NCBI GenBank assembly: GCA_947095535.1
Contig: OX352774.1
Coordinates: forward strand, 117,059,996 to 117,123,995
Origin: Poecilobothrus nobilitatus
Taxonomy: Eukaryota; Arthropoda; Insecta; Diptera; Dolichopodidae
Direction of reading: 5' to 3'
Length of the DNA stretch: 64,000 nucleotides
Shown: positions 13,906-26,097 of the stretch, piece after piece
Position numbering within the stretch: the first letter of the stretch is position 1
Layout: every line of letters begins with the position of its first letter
Made by a program: the position numbers and the translations under genes
Notes under the pieces: model-generated
The model's database searches: none
Seen by the model: only the letters and a program-made list of their open reading frames with translations
Told to the model about the DNA's origin: nothing

Positions 13906-15556
13906 CGATGAAGAATACGTTGCCTTTGTCAACTCTTAGATACCCGTACGAACAGTTACTATGTTCACAGCCTGTCACTCTGCTTACAATATTACTTTTT
14001 TAATATTTTAGTATTTTAAATGGTGAATTTTATAATTTCTAGAACTATGAGTTGTACATATATTCAAACTATATGTTTACACATTCTTCAAAAGCAGATT
14101 TTAACCTTCCACGTAACGATTATCAATCCAAAACTTTTTCAAATATTCCATAGTAATTTTATAATTTCTAGAAGTATGGGTTGTACATATATTCAAACTA
14201 TATGTTTACACATTCTTCAAAAGCAGATTTTAACCTTCCACGTAACGATTATCAATCCAAAACTTTTTCAAATATTCCATAGTACCATTTAATACTAAGC
14301 GGTAAATCTATATTAAATTTACTAAGTACAAAATAATAAATATAATTTTAAATATTATATTATATTAATGCGCACATAGTATATTTATATTGTTATAAGT
14401 ATATCGCCATACATTGCAATATTTCTTTAAAAATATTTCCATTCTATACTCTTATCATTCATTCATCAGTGACATATACGATATGTAAATAAACATGATA
14501 TTATATGTATATCAACATGATATATATACATATATGATATATATGTATATCAACATCATATAAATAAAAATTCTTCAAGCAACCGTTATGTTGTTTATTT
14601 ATTTACATTTCGTTGTACTACGCATTATATCTTCAACAATTTCAAATTATCGAGTAAAACAAAATGCAAAAAATTCGTTAAAGAAATTTGTTAGAAAATT
14701 TGAAAAAATCAAGTAACACTTTCGTCAATTATAAAGTAACCCTATATTATTAAAAAAAGTTGTTAACACAAATAAGAGTATAATGTTGAAACTTTAATTT
14801 TTATGTATTACTTCAAAAAAATTTTAACAGGTATTCAAGTTACACGTGTTTAAAAATAGGAAATTTTCAGTTTTTGACCCCTTACAGCTTTTAAACGGGG
14901 GGTGATACAAAAAAAATTCTGAAATTATTTTCAAAAATCTAACTTCTGTCAAAATTTCAAGTTTCCAACTTAAACCGTTTAGAAGATAGAAGGGTTAAAG
15001 AATTTTGCAATAATTAAGTTTCGCATAACGGTAAATTAAGCCACCGTATAGCACTAGTATATATTTACTATATACATGTTTGTAAAGCTCATAATAGCAC
15101 CTATTGTTTGGAAACCTATTTTTTAGATTGAAGATATACCTTATGGAATTTGTGTTATAACAAATTAAATATATAGATTTTTGGGGGCTTTGGGGGCTGT
15201 AGCTCCTTAACGGGTGGGACTAAAGAAAAATTAATATTAACATAAAATTAATTTTTTTATGATATCTATGAGTAGTTAAAATTTCATGGCTCTATTTCAA
15301 AAAAATTATGGAGATCTAAAAGTTAGTTGTTTGGGAGCTACCCGAAGTTTTGGTCAGAACTCAACCAAAAAAAATATGGAACCTACAAATTTCTCCCAGA
15401 ATATTTTATGTAAATTTCAATATTTTAGCTTTCTTAGTTTTTGAGTTAGCGTGCTGACGGACGGACGGACCTTTGAAGGTATATCTAGCTCGCTTATTTC
15501 GAGGTGTTAGAAACGGAGGAGTAATTTTATTATAGCCGATCCTATCGTACGGGTAT
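13906..15556 (-). mobile_element. Family 1 hairpin/GTCY element, copy A
   Basis: This is a non-coding element of 1.65 kb in reverse orientation. Its left end (CGATGAAGAATACG, GCCTTTGTCAAC, ATACCCGTACGA) and right end (GATCCTATCGTACGGGTAT) are the inverse of the ends of copies B and C. The GTCY tract appears as GACGGACGGACGGACC at about 15456-15471, just inside the right end. No protein-coding frame is credible. The order of terminal hairpin, conserved core and GTCY tract matches what is known of dipteran mini-me elements, but this family is far longer. Its propagation machinery is not visible here. Confidence 0.8.
14027..14284. repeat. 129-bp tandem duplication inside copy A
   Basis: Copies at 14027-14155 and 14156-14284 are almost identical, starting ATTTTATAATTTCTAGAA and ending ATTCCATAGTA. 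Copies B and C hold only one unit. The apparent 90-codon frame over this stretch is an artefact of the repeat length being divisible by three. Confidence 0.93.
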
Positions 15557-16404
15557 TAAAACAATGGGGTTCGCCATAAGTGCTAAGCACTTTTTTAAAC
15601 CTGTGAATAATAAAAAAAAAACTCAAGTGATTAAAACAAGACAATACGTAAAACTGATGACACAAAAAGACAATAAGAAGTAAGAATTATGACTACTGAA
15701 AGTTCCACAAAATATCTAATTTCTTTCCGAATTTTTTAAATAAAAAAATATTGTGAAAATTTATTTTTAAAGAAAAATACATTTTGTTTAGTGTTAAGAT
15801 AACGTACATAATCATAATTTAGAAAAGCCGTTAACAAATGTAAATATAAAATACTTGTTTAATTTTTATTACTTATTCACGGCAAATGTGCACAAATATC
15901 CAATTTACATGTGTCTAAAAATGATTTTTAATTTTTAATAGCTCTTAAACAGGAAGAGTACAAATATTATTTTAAGTAACTTATAATAATTGTCAAGGAT
16001 CTTCTCCTCTACAAATTTTAAGCTTCTGATTAAACGCTTCGGAGATATGTAAAAAACAAAGTGTTGCAAAATTTAGAAAACATTAAAGAATACAGTTACC
16101 TTTGTCAACTCTTATATACTGTGCTTTTAATATTATTTTTTTAATTTTTGAGTACCTACTTGAAAATAATTTTGGGTGTATGAATTTTATAATTTCTGAA
16201 ACAATGATTTGTACTTATATTCAAACTATATGTCATACATTCTTCAAAAGCAGATTCTAACCTTCCACATAACGATTATCAATCCAAAACTTTTTCATAT
16301 TTCATATTTCATATAGCATCAATAATATTCTATAGTACCATTTAATACTAAGTGGTAAATGTATATTAAATTTGCTTAGTACTAGATAGTAAATATAATT
16401 TTAA
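15557..16404 (-). repeat. Degenerate family 1 interior and a truncated end
   Basis: About 15780-16080 contains decayed interior modules (AAGCCGTTAACA, CCAATTTACATGTGTCTAAA, AAGCTTCTGATTAAACGCTTC). At about 16085 a new family 1 end begins (AAAGAATACAGTTACCTTTG) and runs as a truncated copy to 16404. Confidence 0.6.
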
Positions 16405-16741
16405 CGAGGAAGAATACAGTTGCCTTTGTCAACTCTTAGATACCCGTACGACCCATTAGTATATGCCTATCACTCTGCTTATAATATTATTTTTTTAATT
16501 TTTTAGTATTTTAAAATAATTTGGGTGAAATTTTATAATTTCTAGAACTGTGGGTTGTACATATTCAAACTATATGTTTATACATTCTTTAAAAGCAGAT
16601 TCTAACCTTCCGAATAACGGTTATCTATCTAACTTTTCCAAATATGCTATAGTACCATTTAATACTAAGTGGCAAATGTATAATGCCTAAGTTTAATAAT
16701 TTGTACTATACATATGTATAAATTATTTATCGTACGGTATA
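16405..16741 (-). mobile_element. Family 1 internally deleted mini-copy, 337 bp
   Basis: Begins with the full family 1 end (CGAGGAAGAATACAGTTGCC, ACTCTTAGATACCCGTACGA) and finishes with TTTATCGTACGGTATA, a slightly altered version of the opposite end. It therefore keeps both termini but has lost almost all of the 1.6-kb interior. Confidence 0.65.
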
Positions 16742-18060
16742 AAAAATGTGAAGAATTGACTTTTCTGGAATTTTGAGGGGCTGTAAGTCCGGAACCCTAT
16801 ATAATTAAAAAAACCTGTTAACATACGTAAAAATATATTATTGAACCTTTAATTTTCATGTCTTGCCGAGGAAAAATTTTTACAGGTGCCTAAGTTATAG
16901 GTGCCTGAAAATAGCAAATTTTAAATTTTTGAGGAGTAATAACTCTTAAAAAGGGGGCGCTACCAAAAAATTTTCTGAGGAAACTTATACTAATTCTAAA
17001 AGTTCTTTCTTGTCTTAAAATTTTAGGTTCCTATCTCAAAACGTGCCGGAGTTATGAAAAAAGAAATATCATGCAAAATTTGGTTTTAACATAACGGTAA
17101 ATTTAAATAGTAAATTACAAACTATTGCATAATTTTGATATTTTCTTATGAAAATAACAAAAATTCCGGTCTTCTAGTGTTTTTAGATTGTGAAACTACT
17201 ACACAGAACCTGAGATATATACATCTGAAAATAGGGGTTTTTTGAAATTTTGGGGGGCTGTAACTTAGGAACCCTATACAATTAAATAAAACCATTAACA
17301 CACGTACAAATATATTACTGGACCTTTAATTTTTTTGTCTTGCCGACGAAAAATGTGTACAAGTGCCTAAGTTAAAGGTGTTTAAAAATAGCAAATTTTC
17401 AATTTTTGAGCCCTAATACCTCATAAACAGCGGGTGGTCCAAAAAAAATTTCTGAGCAAACTTATACTAATTCTAAGAGTTCTTTCTGCTCTCAAAATTG
17501 CAAGTCCCTATTTGAAAGCGTTCCGGAGTTATGAGGGTAGAAAAATCATGCAAAATTTGGTTTTCATATAACGGTAAATTTAAATACTAAATTTAAAAAA
17601 ATTGTACAATTTTGATACTAATTTATAAATTTAAAAAAAAAAATATCTGTCGAATGACGTTTTCTGATTGAAAAAATCTTAAGTAGAACATGAGACATAT
17701 GCATTTAAAATAGGGCTTTTTAAGAGTTTGAGGAGCTGTAGCTCCGTAACGGATGGGGCTACAAAAAAAAGTTGTAAATTATAAAATTAATATTTTTATG
17801 TTATCTATCAGCAGTTAAAATTTCATGTCTCTATTTCAAAAAAAATGTGGGGATCTAAAAGTTAGGTGTTCGAGAGCTACCCGAAGTTGTGGTCGGATCT
17901 CAACCAAAAAAAATAGGGAACCTACAAATTGTTGTAAGAATATTTTGTGTTAATTTCAAGACTCTAGATTTCTTAGTTTTTGAGTTATCTTGCTGACGGA
18001 CAGACGGACGGACGGACAAAGCTCAATCGTCTTAGAATTTTTTTCTGATCCGATCCATAC
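16742..18060 (-). repeat. Two tandem modules of about 480 bp plus a GTCY-bearing end
   Basis: Modules beginning near 16757 and 17240 share the phrases GGGGCTGTAA, ACCTTTAATTTT, TCTTGCCGA, TAATTCTAA-AGTTCTTTCT, GGAGTTATGA and ATAACGGTAAATTTAAAT. They are followed by GGAGCTGTAGCTCCGTAACG and a GACGGACGGACGGACA tract (about 18000-18017). The same arrangement recurs at 19930-21066 as a direct repeat, so a unit of at least 1.1 kb has been duplicated or inserted twice. No coding sequence. Confidence 0.7.
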
Positions 18061-18163
18061 CTTTGAAGGTAATTGTCATAACCAAAAATATTAAATTTTG
18101 TAAATAATTGTTTGTTTTGAAATAAAATTTAATTCTAAAAACGTAAATAATTTTATTGTAAAA

Positions 18164-19823
18164 CGAGGAAGAGTGCAGTAGAGTAGACTGTGTCAACTCT
18201 GGGATACCCGTATGAACGTAATATATCCTGTTTCTATAAAACTTGATCATCTTTTAAAAACATTCAGATGTTTTAGTACCGAACTACAGAGATATATTTA
18301 TGTAAATTGTGGAGTTGTATGACAGCTACCCGAATCTATTGCTCCTAGCTTCATTAAGTTCCAACAAATGCAAGAAGCCCTGAATCGGCTCCTTTAGACC
18401 TATCAAATTTTACAAAAGTTTTTGGTATGCAACTCGACACTTTTTCACTAAATTTCAGATATCTAGCTTCAATATACACTGAGTTATTTTCATTTAAAAC
18501 GAGGAAGAATACAGTTGCCTTTGTCAACTCTTAGATACCCGTACGAACCGTTAGAATGTTCACAGCCTATCACTCCTCCAATTCATCTCAAATTTTGAGG
18601 ATATCAGGGATTCAGAAAGACACACGATCGTACAAAATTTTAAGTTTCTATCTTTATTAATTTCGAAAATATGCGTATTAGGTTTTCGGAGTTGTATGGG
18701 AGATACTCGAACGCATGGTCCGATTTCGCCCATTTACAATCCCCGCCTTACCTTAGTCATTGTTAACCTACAGTATAAATTTTTCCTTCGTTCGTTTTTC
18801 TTTCGGCGTTTTCAAAATGAAGATATACCTTATACAACTTATACAGCTCCGTAACGGGTGGGGGTACAAAAAAAAGTTATTAAAAATAAAATTAATATTT
18901 TTGTGAGATCTATCAGCAGTTAAAATTTCATAGCTCTATTTCAAAAAAAAGTGGGGATCTAAAAGTTAGGTGTTCGAGAGCTACCCTAAGGCTTGGTCCA
19001 AACTCAACCAAAAAAAATAGGGAACCTACAAATTACTCCCAGAATATTTTGTGTAAATTTCAAGATTCTAGCTTTCTTAGTTTTTGAGTTAGCGTGCTGA
19101 CGGACGGACGGACGGACATGGCTCAAAAGTCTTAGAATTTTTTTCTGATCCGATCCATACCTTTGAAGGTATATCTAGCTCGCTTATTTCGAGGTGTTAC
19201 AAACGGAGGAGTGATTTTATTATACCCGATCCTATCGTACGGGTATAAAGAGAAGTTGTATGACAACTACCCGAACCTGTCATATCATCACAACCAAATT
19301 TTACAGAAGTTGTTGCCATAAAACTTGATCATCATTCGCAAAATTTCAGATACCTAGATTGGATAGACATTGGGTCATTTCCATTTAAAGAAAGAAGTTG
19401 TATGGCAGCTACCCGAACCCGTCGCATCACCAACACAACCAATATTTACAGAAGTTGTTGCATAAAACTTGATCATCATTTGCAAAATTTCAGAAACCTA
19501 GCTTGAATAGATACTGAGTTATTTCTATTTAAAGAAAGTAGTTGTATAGGAGCTACTCGAACCCTCCGAGCGAAAATGTTGGATTTAAATAGCAGAACTA
19601 ACAATTTTACAAAAGTGACGTAAAAAAAATTTCAGCCTCCTAGCTCCTTTATTTTTTGAGTTATCGTGCGGACGGACGGACAGACGTACATGGCTTAATC
19701 GACTCAGAATTTGATTCTGAGCCAATCCATACCTTTGACACTATATCTAGCTCTACTCCTTTAAGGTGTCACAAACGTAATGGCAAATTTATTATACCCT
19801 TGAACATAGTTCATACGGGTATA
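18164..19823 (-). mobile_element. Family 2 hairpin/GTCY element, interrupted by family 1
   Basis: Left end CGAGGAAGAGTGCAGTAGAG with ACTCTGGGATACCCGTATGA; right end CCCTTGAACATAGTTCATAC then GGGTATA. These are the exact inverse of the ends of the large element at 53922-57338. The sequence between is family 2 except for 18500-19247, where a family 1 element is inserted. The GTCY tract lies at about 19669-19688. Confidence 0.8.
18500..19247 (-). mobile_element. Family 1 element nested in family 2
   Basis: A 748-bp deleted family 1 copy with both ends (CGAGGAAGAATACAGTTGCC and GATCCTATCGTACGGGTATA). It interrupts family 2 in an A-run. The uninterrupted site at about 57001 (reverse strand) reads CATTTAAAAAGAGAAG with five A's. 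Here the left flank keeps four A's and the right flank three, so the target was an oligo-A tract and any target duplication is at most about two bases. This fixes family 1 as active after this family 2 insertion. Confidence 0.8.
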
Positions 19824-21115
19824 AAACAAGGTAGAATGTAAACCAACGGTTTTTAAAAGCGCACATTTCCAAAACTCAATACAAACTGTTTAGATGTGTG
19901 ACTTACACAAAAATTTGAAAATTTCATGTAATAAGAAAAAATGTGAAAATAGGACATTTTTGCAATTTTGAGGGGCTATAAGTCCGGAATCCTATATAAC
20001 TAAGAAAAGCCGTTAACACACGTAAAAATATATTATTAAACCTTTAATTTTCATGTCTTGCCGAAGAAAAATTTGTACAGGTGCCTAAGTTACAGGTGTC
20101 TAAAAATAGCAAATTTTCAATTTTTGAGGCGTAATAACTCTTAAAGAGGGGATGTTACCAAAAAATTTTCTGAGGAAACTTATACTAATTCTAAAAGTTC
20201 TTTCTTGTCTCAAAATTTCAGGTTCCTATCTAAAGGGGTGCCGGAGTTATGAAAAAAGAAATTTCATGCAAAATGTGGTTCTCACATAACGGTAAATTTA
20301 AATAGTAAATTATAAAATATTACATAATTTTGATATTGTTTTATATAGATAATAAAATTTTTGGTCTTCTCGCGGTTTTAGATTGCAAAACTATTGCGCA
20401 TAGCCTGAGATATATACATCTCAAAATGGGGCTTTTTCGCAATTTTGAAGAGCTGCAACTTTGGAACCCTTTACAACTAAAATAAATCTTTAACACACGT
20501 AAAAATATATTATTGTAGCTTTAATTTTTATATCTTGCAGAAGTAAAATGTGTACAGGTTCCTAAGTTACAGGTGTTTAAAAATAGCAAATTTTCAATTT
20601 TTAAGCCCTAATAGCTCATAAACAGGGAGTGGTCCGAAAAAATTTTCTGAGCAAACTTATACTAATTCTAAAAGTTCTTTCTTGCCTCAAAATTTCAAAC
20701 TTCTATCTAGAAGCGTGCCGGAGTTATGAAAGTAGAAAAATCATGCAAAATTTGGTTTTCACATAACGGTAAATTTAAATACTAAATTTAAAAAAATAGT
20801 ATAATTTTGATATTAATTTATAAAGATAAAAGAAATACCTGTCGAATGACGTTTTCAGATTGAAAAAATCTTAAGCAGAACATAAGATATATGCATTTAA
20901 AAATAGGGCTTTTTCAAAGTTTGAGGGGGTGTAGCTCCGAAATGGGAAAGTTGTTCCACAAAATTATTTTTTTTATGAGACCTACCTATGGTTAAAAATT
21001 TTTTTTCTATCTTTAACGGTGTAGAAGTTTTGTAAACAGACGGACGGACGGACGGACGGACAGAGTGAAACTAATAAGCACATTTTTTCAAAATTTTTTT
21101 GGAAATGTGCTAAAA
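19824..21115 (-). repeat. Second copy of the 480-bp module pair with GTCY end
   Basis: Modules start near 19950 and 20425 and match 16742-18060 in order and phrasing (TCTTGCCGAAGAAAA, GTTCTTTCTTG, CACATAACGGTAAATTTAAA). It ends in GACGGACGGACGGACGGACA at about 21041-21060, followed by AGTGAAACTAATAAGCACAT and an A/T palindrome closing with GAAATGTGC. That closing palindrome is the terminus of family 3. Confidence 0.7.
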
Positions 21116-21313
21116 AACCAAATTTCAAAATATTTTTTGACAGATATGAGAAAAATTAAAATTTTTCTACCTAGGTAGAAAAATATCTGGCAAAAAACAA
21201 ATTCCTTTTCGATTTGTGTTTTGGACTATATATTTTTCTTGGCGTACTAAGCTGTGTACTACTTGAGAAAAAATGGAAAAATTATTAAAAAGTTTTTGCC
21301 GAGAAAAATGTTG

Positions 21314-24300
21314 ACGCCCAAGTAACATTTGCCAAGAGTAAAACTCTAGAAAATTGGGAAAAGTTCTCATAAGACTCTCATAACACACTTGAAGACTCTC
21401 ATAACATAATTCTAATTATAACAAATTAATTTACTCTTATAAAGCTCTTCTTATGAGATAGCAATACTTATATTGTTAAAAATACTTTTACTCTTTTTAT
21501 AAGAATTAAATTAACTCTTATAGAGTACTTATTATAAGATATCAACACTTCCATTAAGCGCAAGAAAATTTATATTCTCATAAAGTCTTTTTTATGAGAT
21601 TACAACTCTTATAGAATTGTGTTCTTAAAAGGATTCCTTTATGAGAATTAAACTTTAATAACTACTTGTAATAAAATTGTTGTTAGAGTTCAAGAATAAA
21701 AATAAGGTCTGGAAATAGAAGTCAACAAAACAAAATAGAAGTAAATATTGAAAGATGTCCTAACTAAGGTAGTTTCAGGTATTTAAATCGAAAGAAAAAT
21801 AGGTCTTTGAATAATTCAAGTATATTTGTTAGCATTATTATCTTAAAAAACGGGATGATGACATAGCGTTTATGATGAGGATGATAAAAATCAGCTGATC
21901 GACAGCGAACTTTTTAAAAGGATGAAGTTTTCAGAACTGATTAAATTACGTTTAACATAAGACAGCTAATACAAAAGTATTGTTCGAAATATTTAATAAA
22001 CCAAAGATAAGATTGGCCGGCGCATTGGAAAGCTTTGGAATACCTTACATTTCTATATTATATAGCAGTTGTATTATTGAAAGATCGTTTACCTCAAGAG
22101 ATATACAAGCATTTTTATTCCCTTACTTTATACTATTAAGTAATCATATTTTAAAATTATGGCAAAAGATAAACTTGTTTTTGAAGTCAATTATTCAAAA
22201 TAAAACAAAAAATAATAAAAAAAATTCATTAAAAAAAATGAACAGTCTTTTTTTCGACTAATACAAATTCAATGTTTAAAATCTAAAAAAAGTTAGCAGC
22301 CTTTTTTCGACTAAAACAATTTGACCTTTAAAATCTAAAAACTTGGAAAAGGAATTTAAATCTTATTATAAGAGTTATGGCTTTATAATAAAACTTAAAT
22401 TCTCATTATAATGAAATTAATCTCATAAGAAGACCAATACTCTTGTAATAAGACCAATATTCTGATATCACGAGTAAAAAGACTTGATTTAGTTCATCAA
22501 ACATAATTGTTTTTAAAAAATATGTAACACTAAAAAAAAGCAGTTGCCCTTGTCAACACTAAATATTTAAAACAATTTATACTATAACTTTGCTTAAGTG
22601 AGGAAATGATTGAGGGTGTCAAAACAAGCAAAAAATTGAGATATAGGTTTTAAAGACATTTGTTTCTTCTACCCAATGTGACCACAATACACATTATTAC
22701 ACATGGGTTAAAATTTTTTTATTTCAATTTTTTGTATTATTCATAATTTTATGTAGGTAATTTATATATGTATGTATATTTATATGGGGCGTTTTTCTTT
22801 TTGTCATCAGATCAATGCTCAGAGCAGATGTCGAGCGCTCAGAGCAAACTTTTATCTGAGCTCTGATCACTCTGAGTTAAAAAAGAAACGTTCAGAGCAC
22901 AAATTGTCAATTTTTATCCAAATTATTTTCTAACGTCAGTATTTTTTTTATTTTATTTCATATAGTTTTAAAAGGAATTTATTTAAGAAATAAAATAAAA
23001 CAAAGTTATTTTACGTAAAATTTCATTTAATAAAATTTAAAAAAAAACTTAAAAAAAAATGTTTATCTATGCACGAAATTTTATTTTGTTGATATTTTTA
23101 TTATTTTATTCTTAATTTGACGTTATATTTATTGAAAACTCTGTGAAATCTGATAAATTTTTACGAGCTCACAGATCGCGCTCTGATCACAGTCCGAGTT
23201 AAAAGAGAAACACAAAATAGATAATCTGGATAATCTGAGCATAAAAAGAAACACAATTTTTTTGCTTGACAGCTCTGAATCTGCTCTGATGAGAAAAAGA
23301 AAAACGCCCATGTATAAGCACATGTACTCTGACTTTTATATCAAATATTTTTATAATTCAGAGTTTATATTCGAGAGTTATCAATATTAACATAATAAGT
23401 TCTATTTGTTACAAACGGAGGATACATTTTTATATACCTGTGGCTATTGTTCGTACAGGTATTAAGAATACAATAATAATTTTCTGATAAAAAGAAATAT
23501 GTTGTACACTGAAAAAACTTTTTTCTACAATACGTTATCTAGATGAATTTAAAAATTAGTAAAAATAAAAATTTAGCAATATTAGTGTTTTTTTTGTACC
23601 CGGCATTGGTATTAATCCAAGCATCAGTTAAATTGTTAATTTAGTGAACTATTATAAACAATTAATTATTATTATTAACGATGTGAATAATAATATTCTA
23701 ACTAATCTGAAGTAATATAAAAATCTTAAAAGCATCAAAAAGAATCTAGCATTGCAAAAAATTTAGATAAAATTGTCATGCTCTCTTAAGAATTTGTATA
23801 AAAATTAAATTTTAATATAATAATATATAAACTAATATTTATAAATTATGTTTTTAACGAGATTTAATACTTAAACACATGAAAAATGTACATCGAAGTC
23901 TTTACAAATTTTGTTCTTTAATTCCGTTTAATAAATAATTACTTTTTACAGCATTGTACGAGTTTAAAATAATTTTTTTTATTTTATTCATAAATTTCAT
24001 AATTTCATAAACTAATTCTATGAACAAAAATCATAATAATATTATTTATAACAAAATCATAAATTTTGTGAACCTCGTTTTATATTAAACTTATTTATAA
24101 TTTTATTCAATTATGACATTTTTATGAACAGGACGGCAGTCAAAAATGTGAAAAGTTTCATAAATTATTTCATATTGTGTACCTACATTTTTTTTCAGTG
24201 TACTTATTCTCATATGAAGAGTTTTGTTCTTATAAGAAAACTTATCAATCAGCGGCCATATTAAAAGATCTTCTTTATTTTTCTCAATCTTAACCCTTAT

Positions 24301-25140
24301 GTTATTAAGTAATTTTATTAAATAAAAAAATATGAAAAAATATTTATTGTAAAAATGATTAAATTTAAATTATTAAAACGCAAAATTATAGCTTAAATTC
24401 AATATAACTTAGCTTTAATTGAAATTTATATGTACTATTACATTAGTTTTACTCAAATTATCAGATATATGGTTAAAAGTAGAATAATAAGACTCTAAAG
24501 GGTTAAAAAAGAATTATTTAAATTTATTAAATTTAGATTATTTTTAGTGCGCGTTACTTTTTTCGACCTAAAATGCTTACTTTTATTAATAAAATTTCAA
24601 TGGCAGTATAATTTTGGCTAATATTCTTGACAAAAAAGTTATTTTAGTTTCCTATAATTTTATGTTCATATTAAATTCTTACATATGTACTTATTTATGA
24701 TATTAAACACACATATATAATTAATCATACATATTATACTTTGTTTAATCACTACAATAATTCTAAAAAGTAAAACGGATACATTTATATTATAATATGT
24801 TGGTTTCTCTTTCTAACAACATTCATAAGGCGAAACCAGCACTCATAACAAGAATAAGCTACTATTATAACACCCTTTTGAGTATCTTATGAGAGTTTTT
24901 CAATACTCTCATAGTAGTTTTCTTATGAGAGTGATATACTTTTAAAACTCTTAAAATGAGAGCTAAAGACTTGTTATGAGTGTTAATTTACTCTCATAAC
25001 TGCGCCCTTTAACTCTTATAACGATCTCACAAGACACTTATAGAATTCTTCAAGAGTAAATTATGAGAGTAATACTCCCATAATTAACTCTCATAGCACT
25101 CTACTAGAGTCTTATGAGATAAATTTTGTTACTTGGGCGT
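21314..25140. mobile_element. 3.8-kb terminal-inverted-repeat element, CTCATAAGA subterminal repeats
   Basis: The ends are perfect inverted repeats (ACGCCCAAGTAACA at 21314 and its complement ending at 25140). Flanks read TTGA on the left and TTAA on the right if the repeat is taken from CGCCC, which suggests a decayed TTAA target duplication. Inside both ends, for about 300 bp, variants of CTCATAAGA / TCTTATGAG recur many times in both orientations (about 21365-21660 and 24850-25110). Such arrays are typical transposase-binding regions. I see no transposase frame; a 93-codon frame at 21980-22261 is not recognisable. It may be non-autonomous. It carries a nested MITE. Confidence 0.75.
22787..23309. 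mobile_element. 523-bp MITE nested in the 3.8-kb element
   Basis: Terminal inverted repeats of about 25 bp: GGGCGTTTTTCTTTTTGTCA on the left and GGGCGTTTTTCTTTTTCTCA as the complement of the right end. ATG on both sides (22784-22786, 23310-23312) would be a 3-bp target duplication. Near both ends the words CAGAGC, CTCTGA and CTCTGATCA recur in both orientations. No coding frame. Confidence 0.85.
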
Positions 25141-25204
25141 TAAATTATAAAATTATATTTTTTTGAGCTGACATATAACCTGAAAACTATGCTTAAAACA
25201 AAAA

Positions 25205-26097
25205 AAAAAAGAAATTTGTTAGAAAAATTGAGAAAAAATCAAGTCACACTTTCGTCAATTTTAAGGTAACCCTATGTTATTAAGAAAAATTGTTAACAGA
25301 AATAAAATTATAATGTTAAAGCTTTAATTTTTACGTATTACTTCAAAAAAATTTCAACAGGTGTTCAAGTTACAGGTGTTTAAAAATAGGAAATTTCCAG
25401 TTTTTTATCCCTTACAGCTCCTAATCGGGAGTGATACAAAACAATTTTCTGAAATGGCTCATACTTATTTTAAAAGATCTAACGTCTGTCGAAATTTCAA
25501 ATTTCGAACTTAAACATTTAGAAAATAGATTTCCAATAATTCAGTTTCGGATAACAGTAAATTAAGACACTGTATAGCATCAGTATATATTTATTATATA
25601 CATAATTGTAAAGCTCATAACAGCAGCTATCGTTTGGCATTTTCAGATAGAAGATATACCTTATATAACTTGTGTTATAACAATTTAAATATAGATATTT
25701 TTCGAATTTTGGGTAGCTGTAGCTTCGTAACGGGTAGGACTACAGAAAAAAGTTCTTCCATAAAATTTTCATAACTTTTTTGGGATATCTATCCATAATT
25801 GGCTCTACTTCAAACGATGTAGAACTTTGAAATATTTGTATGAAAAAATTGAAGATCAAAAAGGCAGTTGTTCAAAGGGTACCCGAAGTTTTGGTCAAAA
25901 TCACCTACAAATTGATCGAAAAATATTTTGTGTTAATTTCAATACTCTAGCTTTTTTAGTTTTTGAGTGTGCGTGCTGACGAACGGACGGACGAACAAAG
26001 CTTAATCGACTCAGCATTTAATTCTGATCCCATCCACACCTTTGAAGGTATATCTAGCTTGCTTATTTCTATACCCGATACTTGTCGTACGGGTATA
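25205..26097 (-). mobile_element. Family 1 truncated copy
   Basis: Interior phrases shared with copy A (TTTCGTCAATTT-AAGGTAACCCTAT, AAATTTCAA, GTAGCTTCGTAACGGGTAGG) lead to a GACGAACGGACGGACGAAC tract at about 25979-25997. It ends CTTGTCGTACGGGTATA. The CGAGGAAG end is missing. Confidence 0.7.

Noticed and set aside
14020..14292. 90-codon frame with an internal peptide duplication
   Set aside because: Results from a 129-bp non-coding duplication whose length is a multiple of three.
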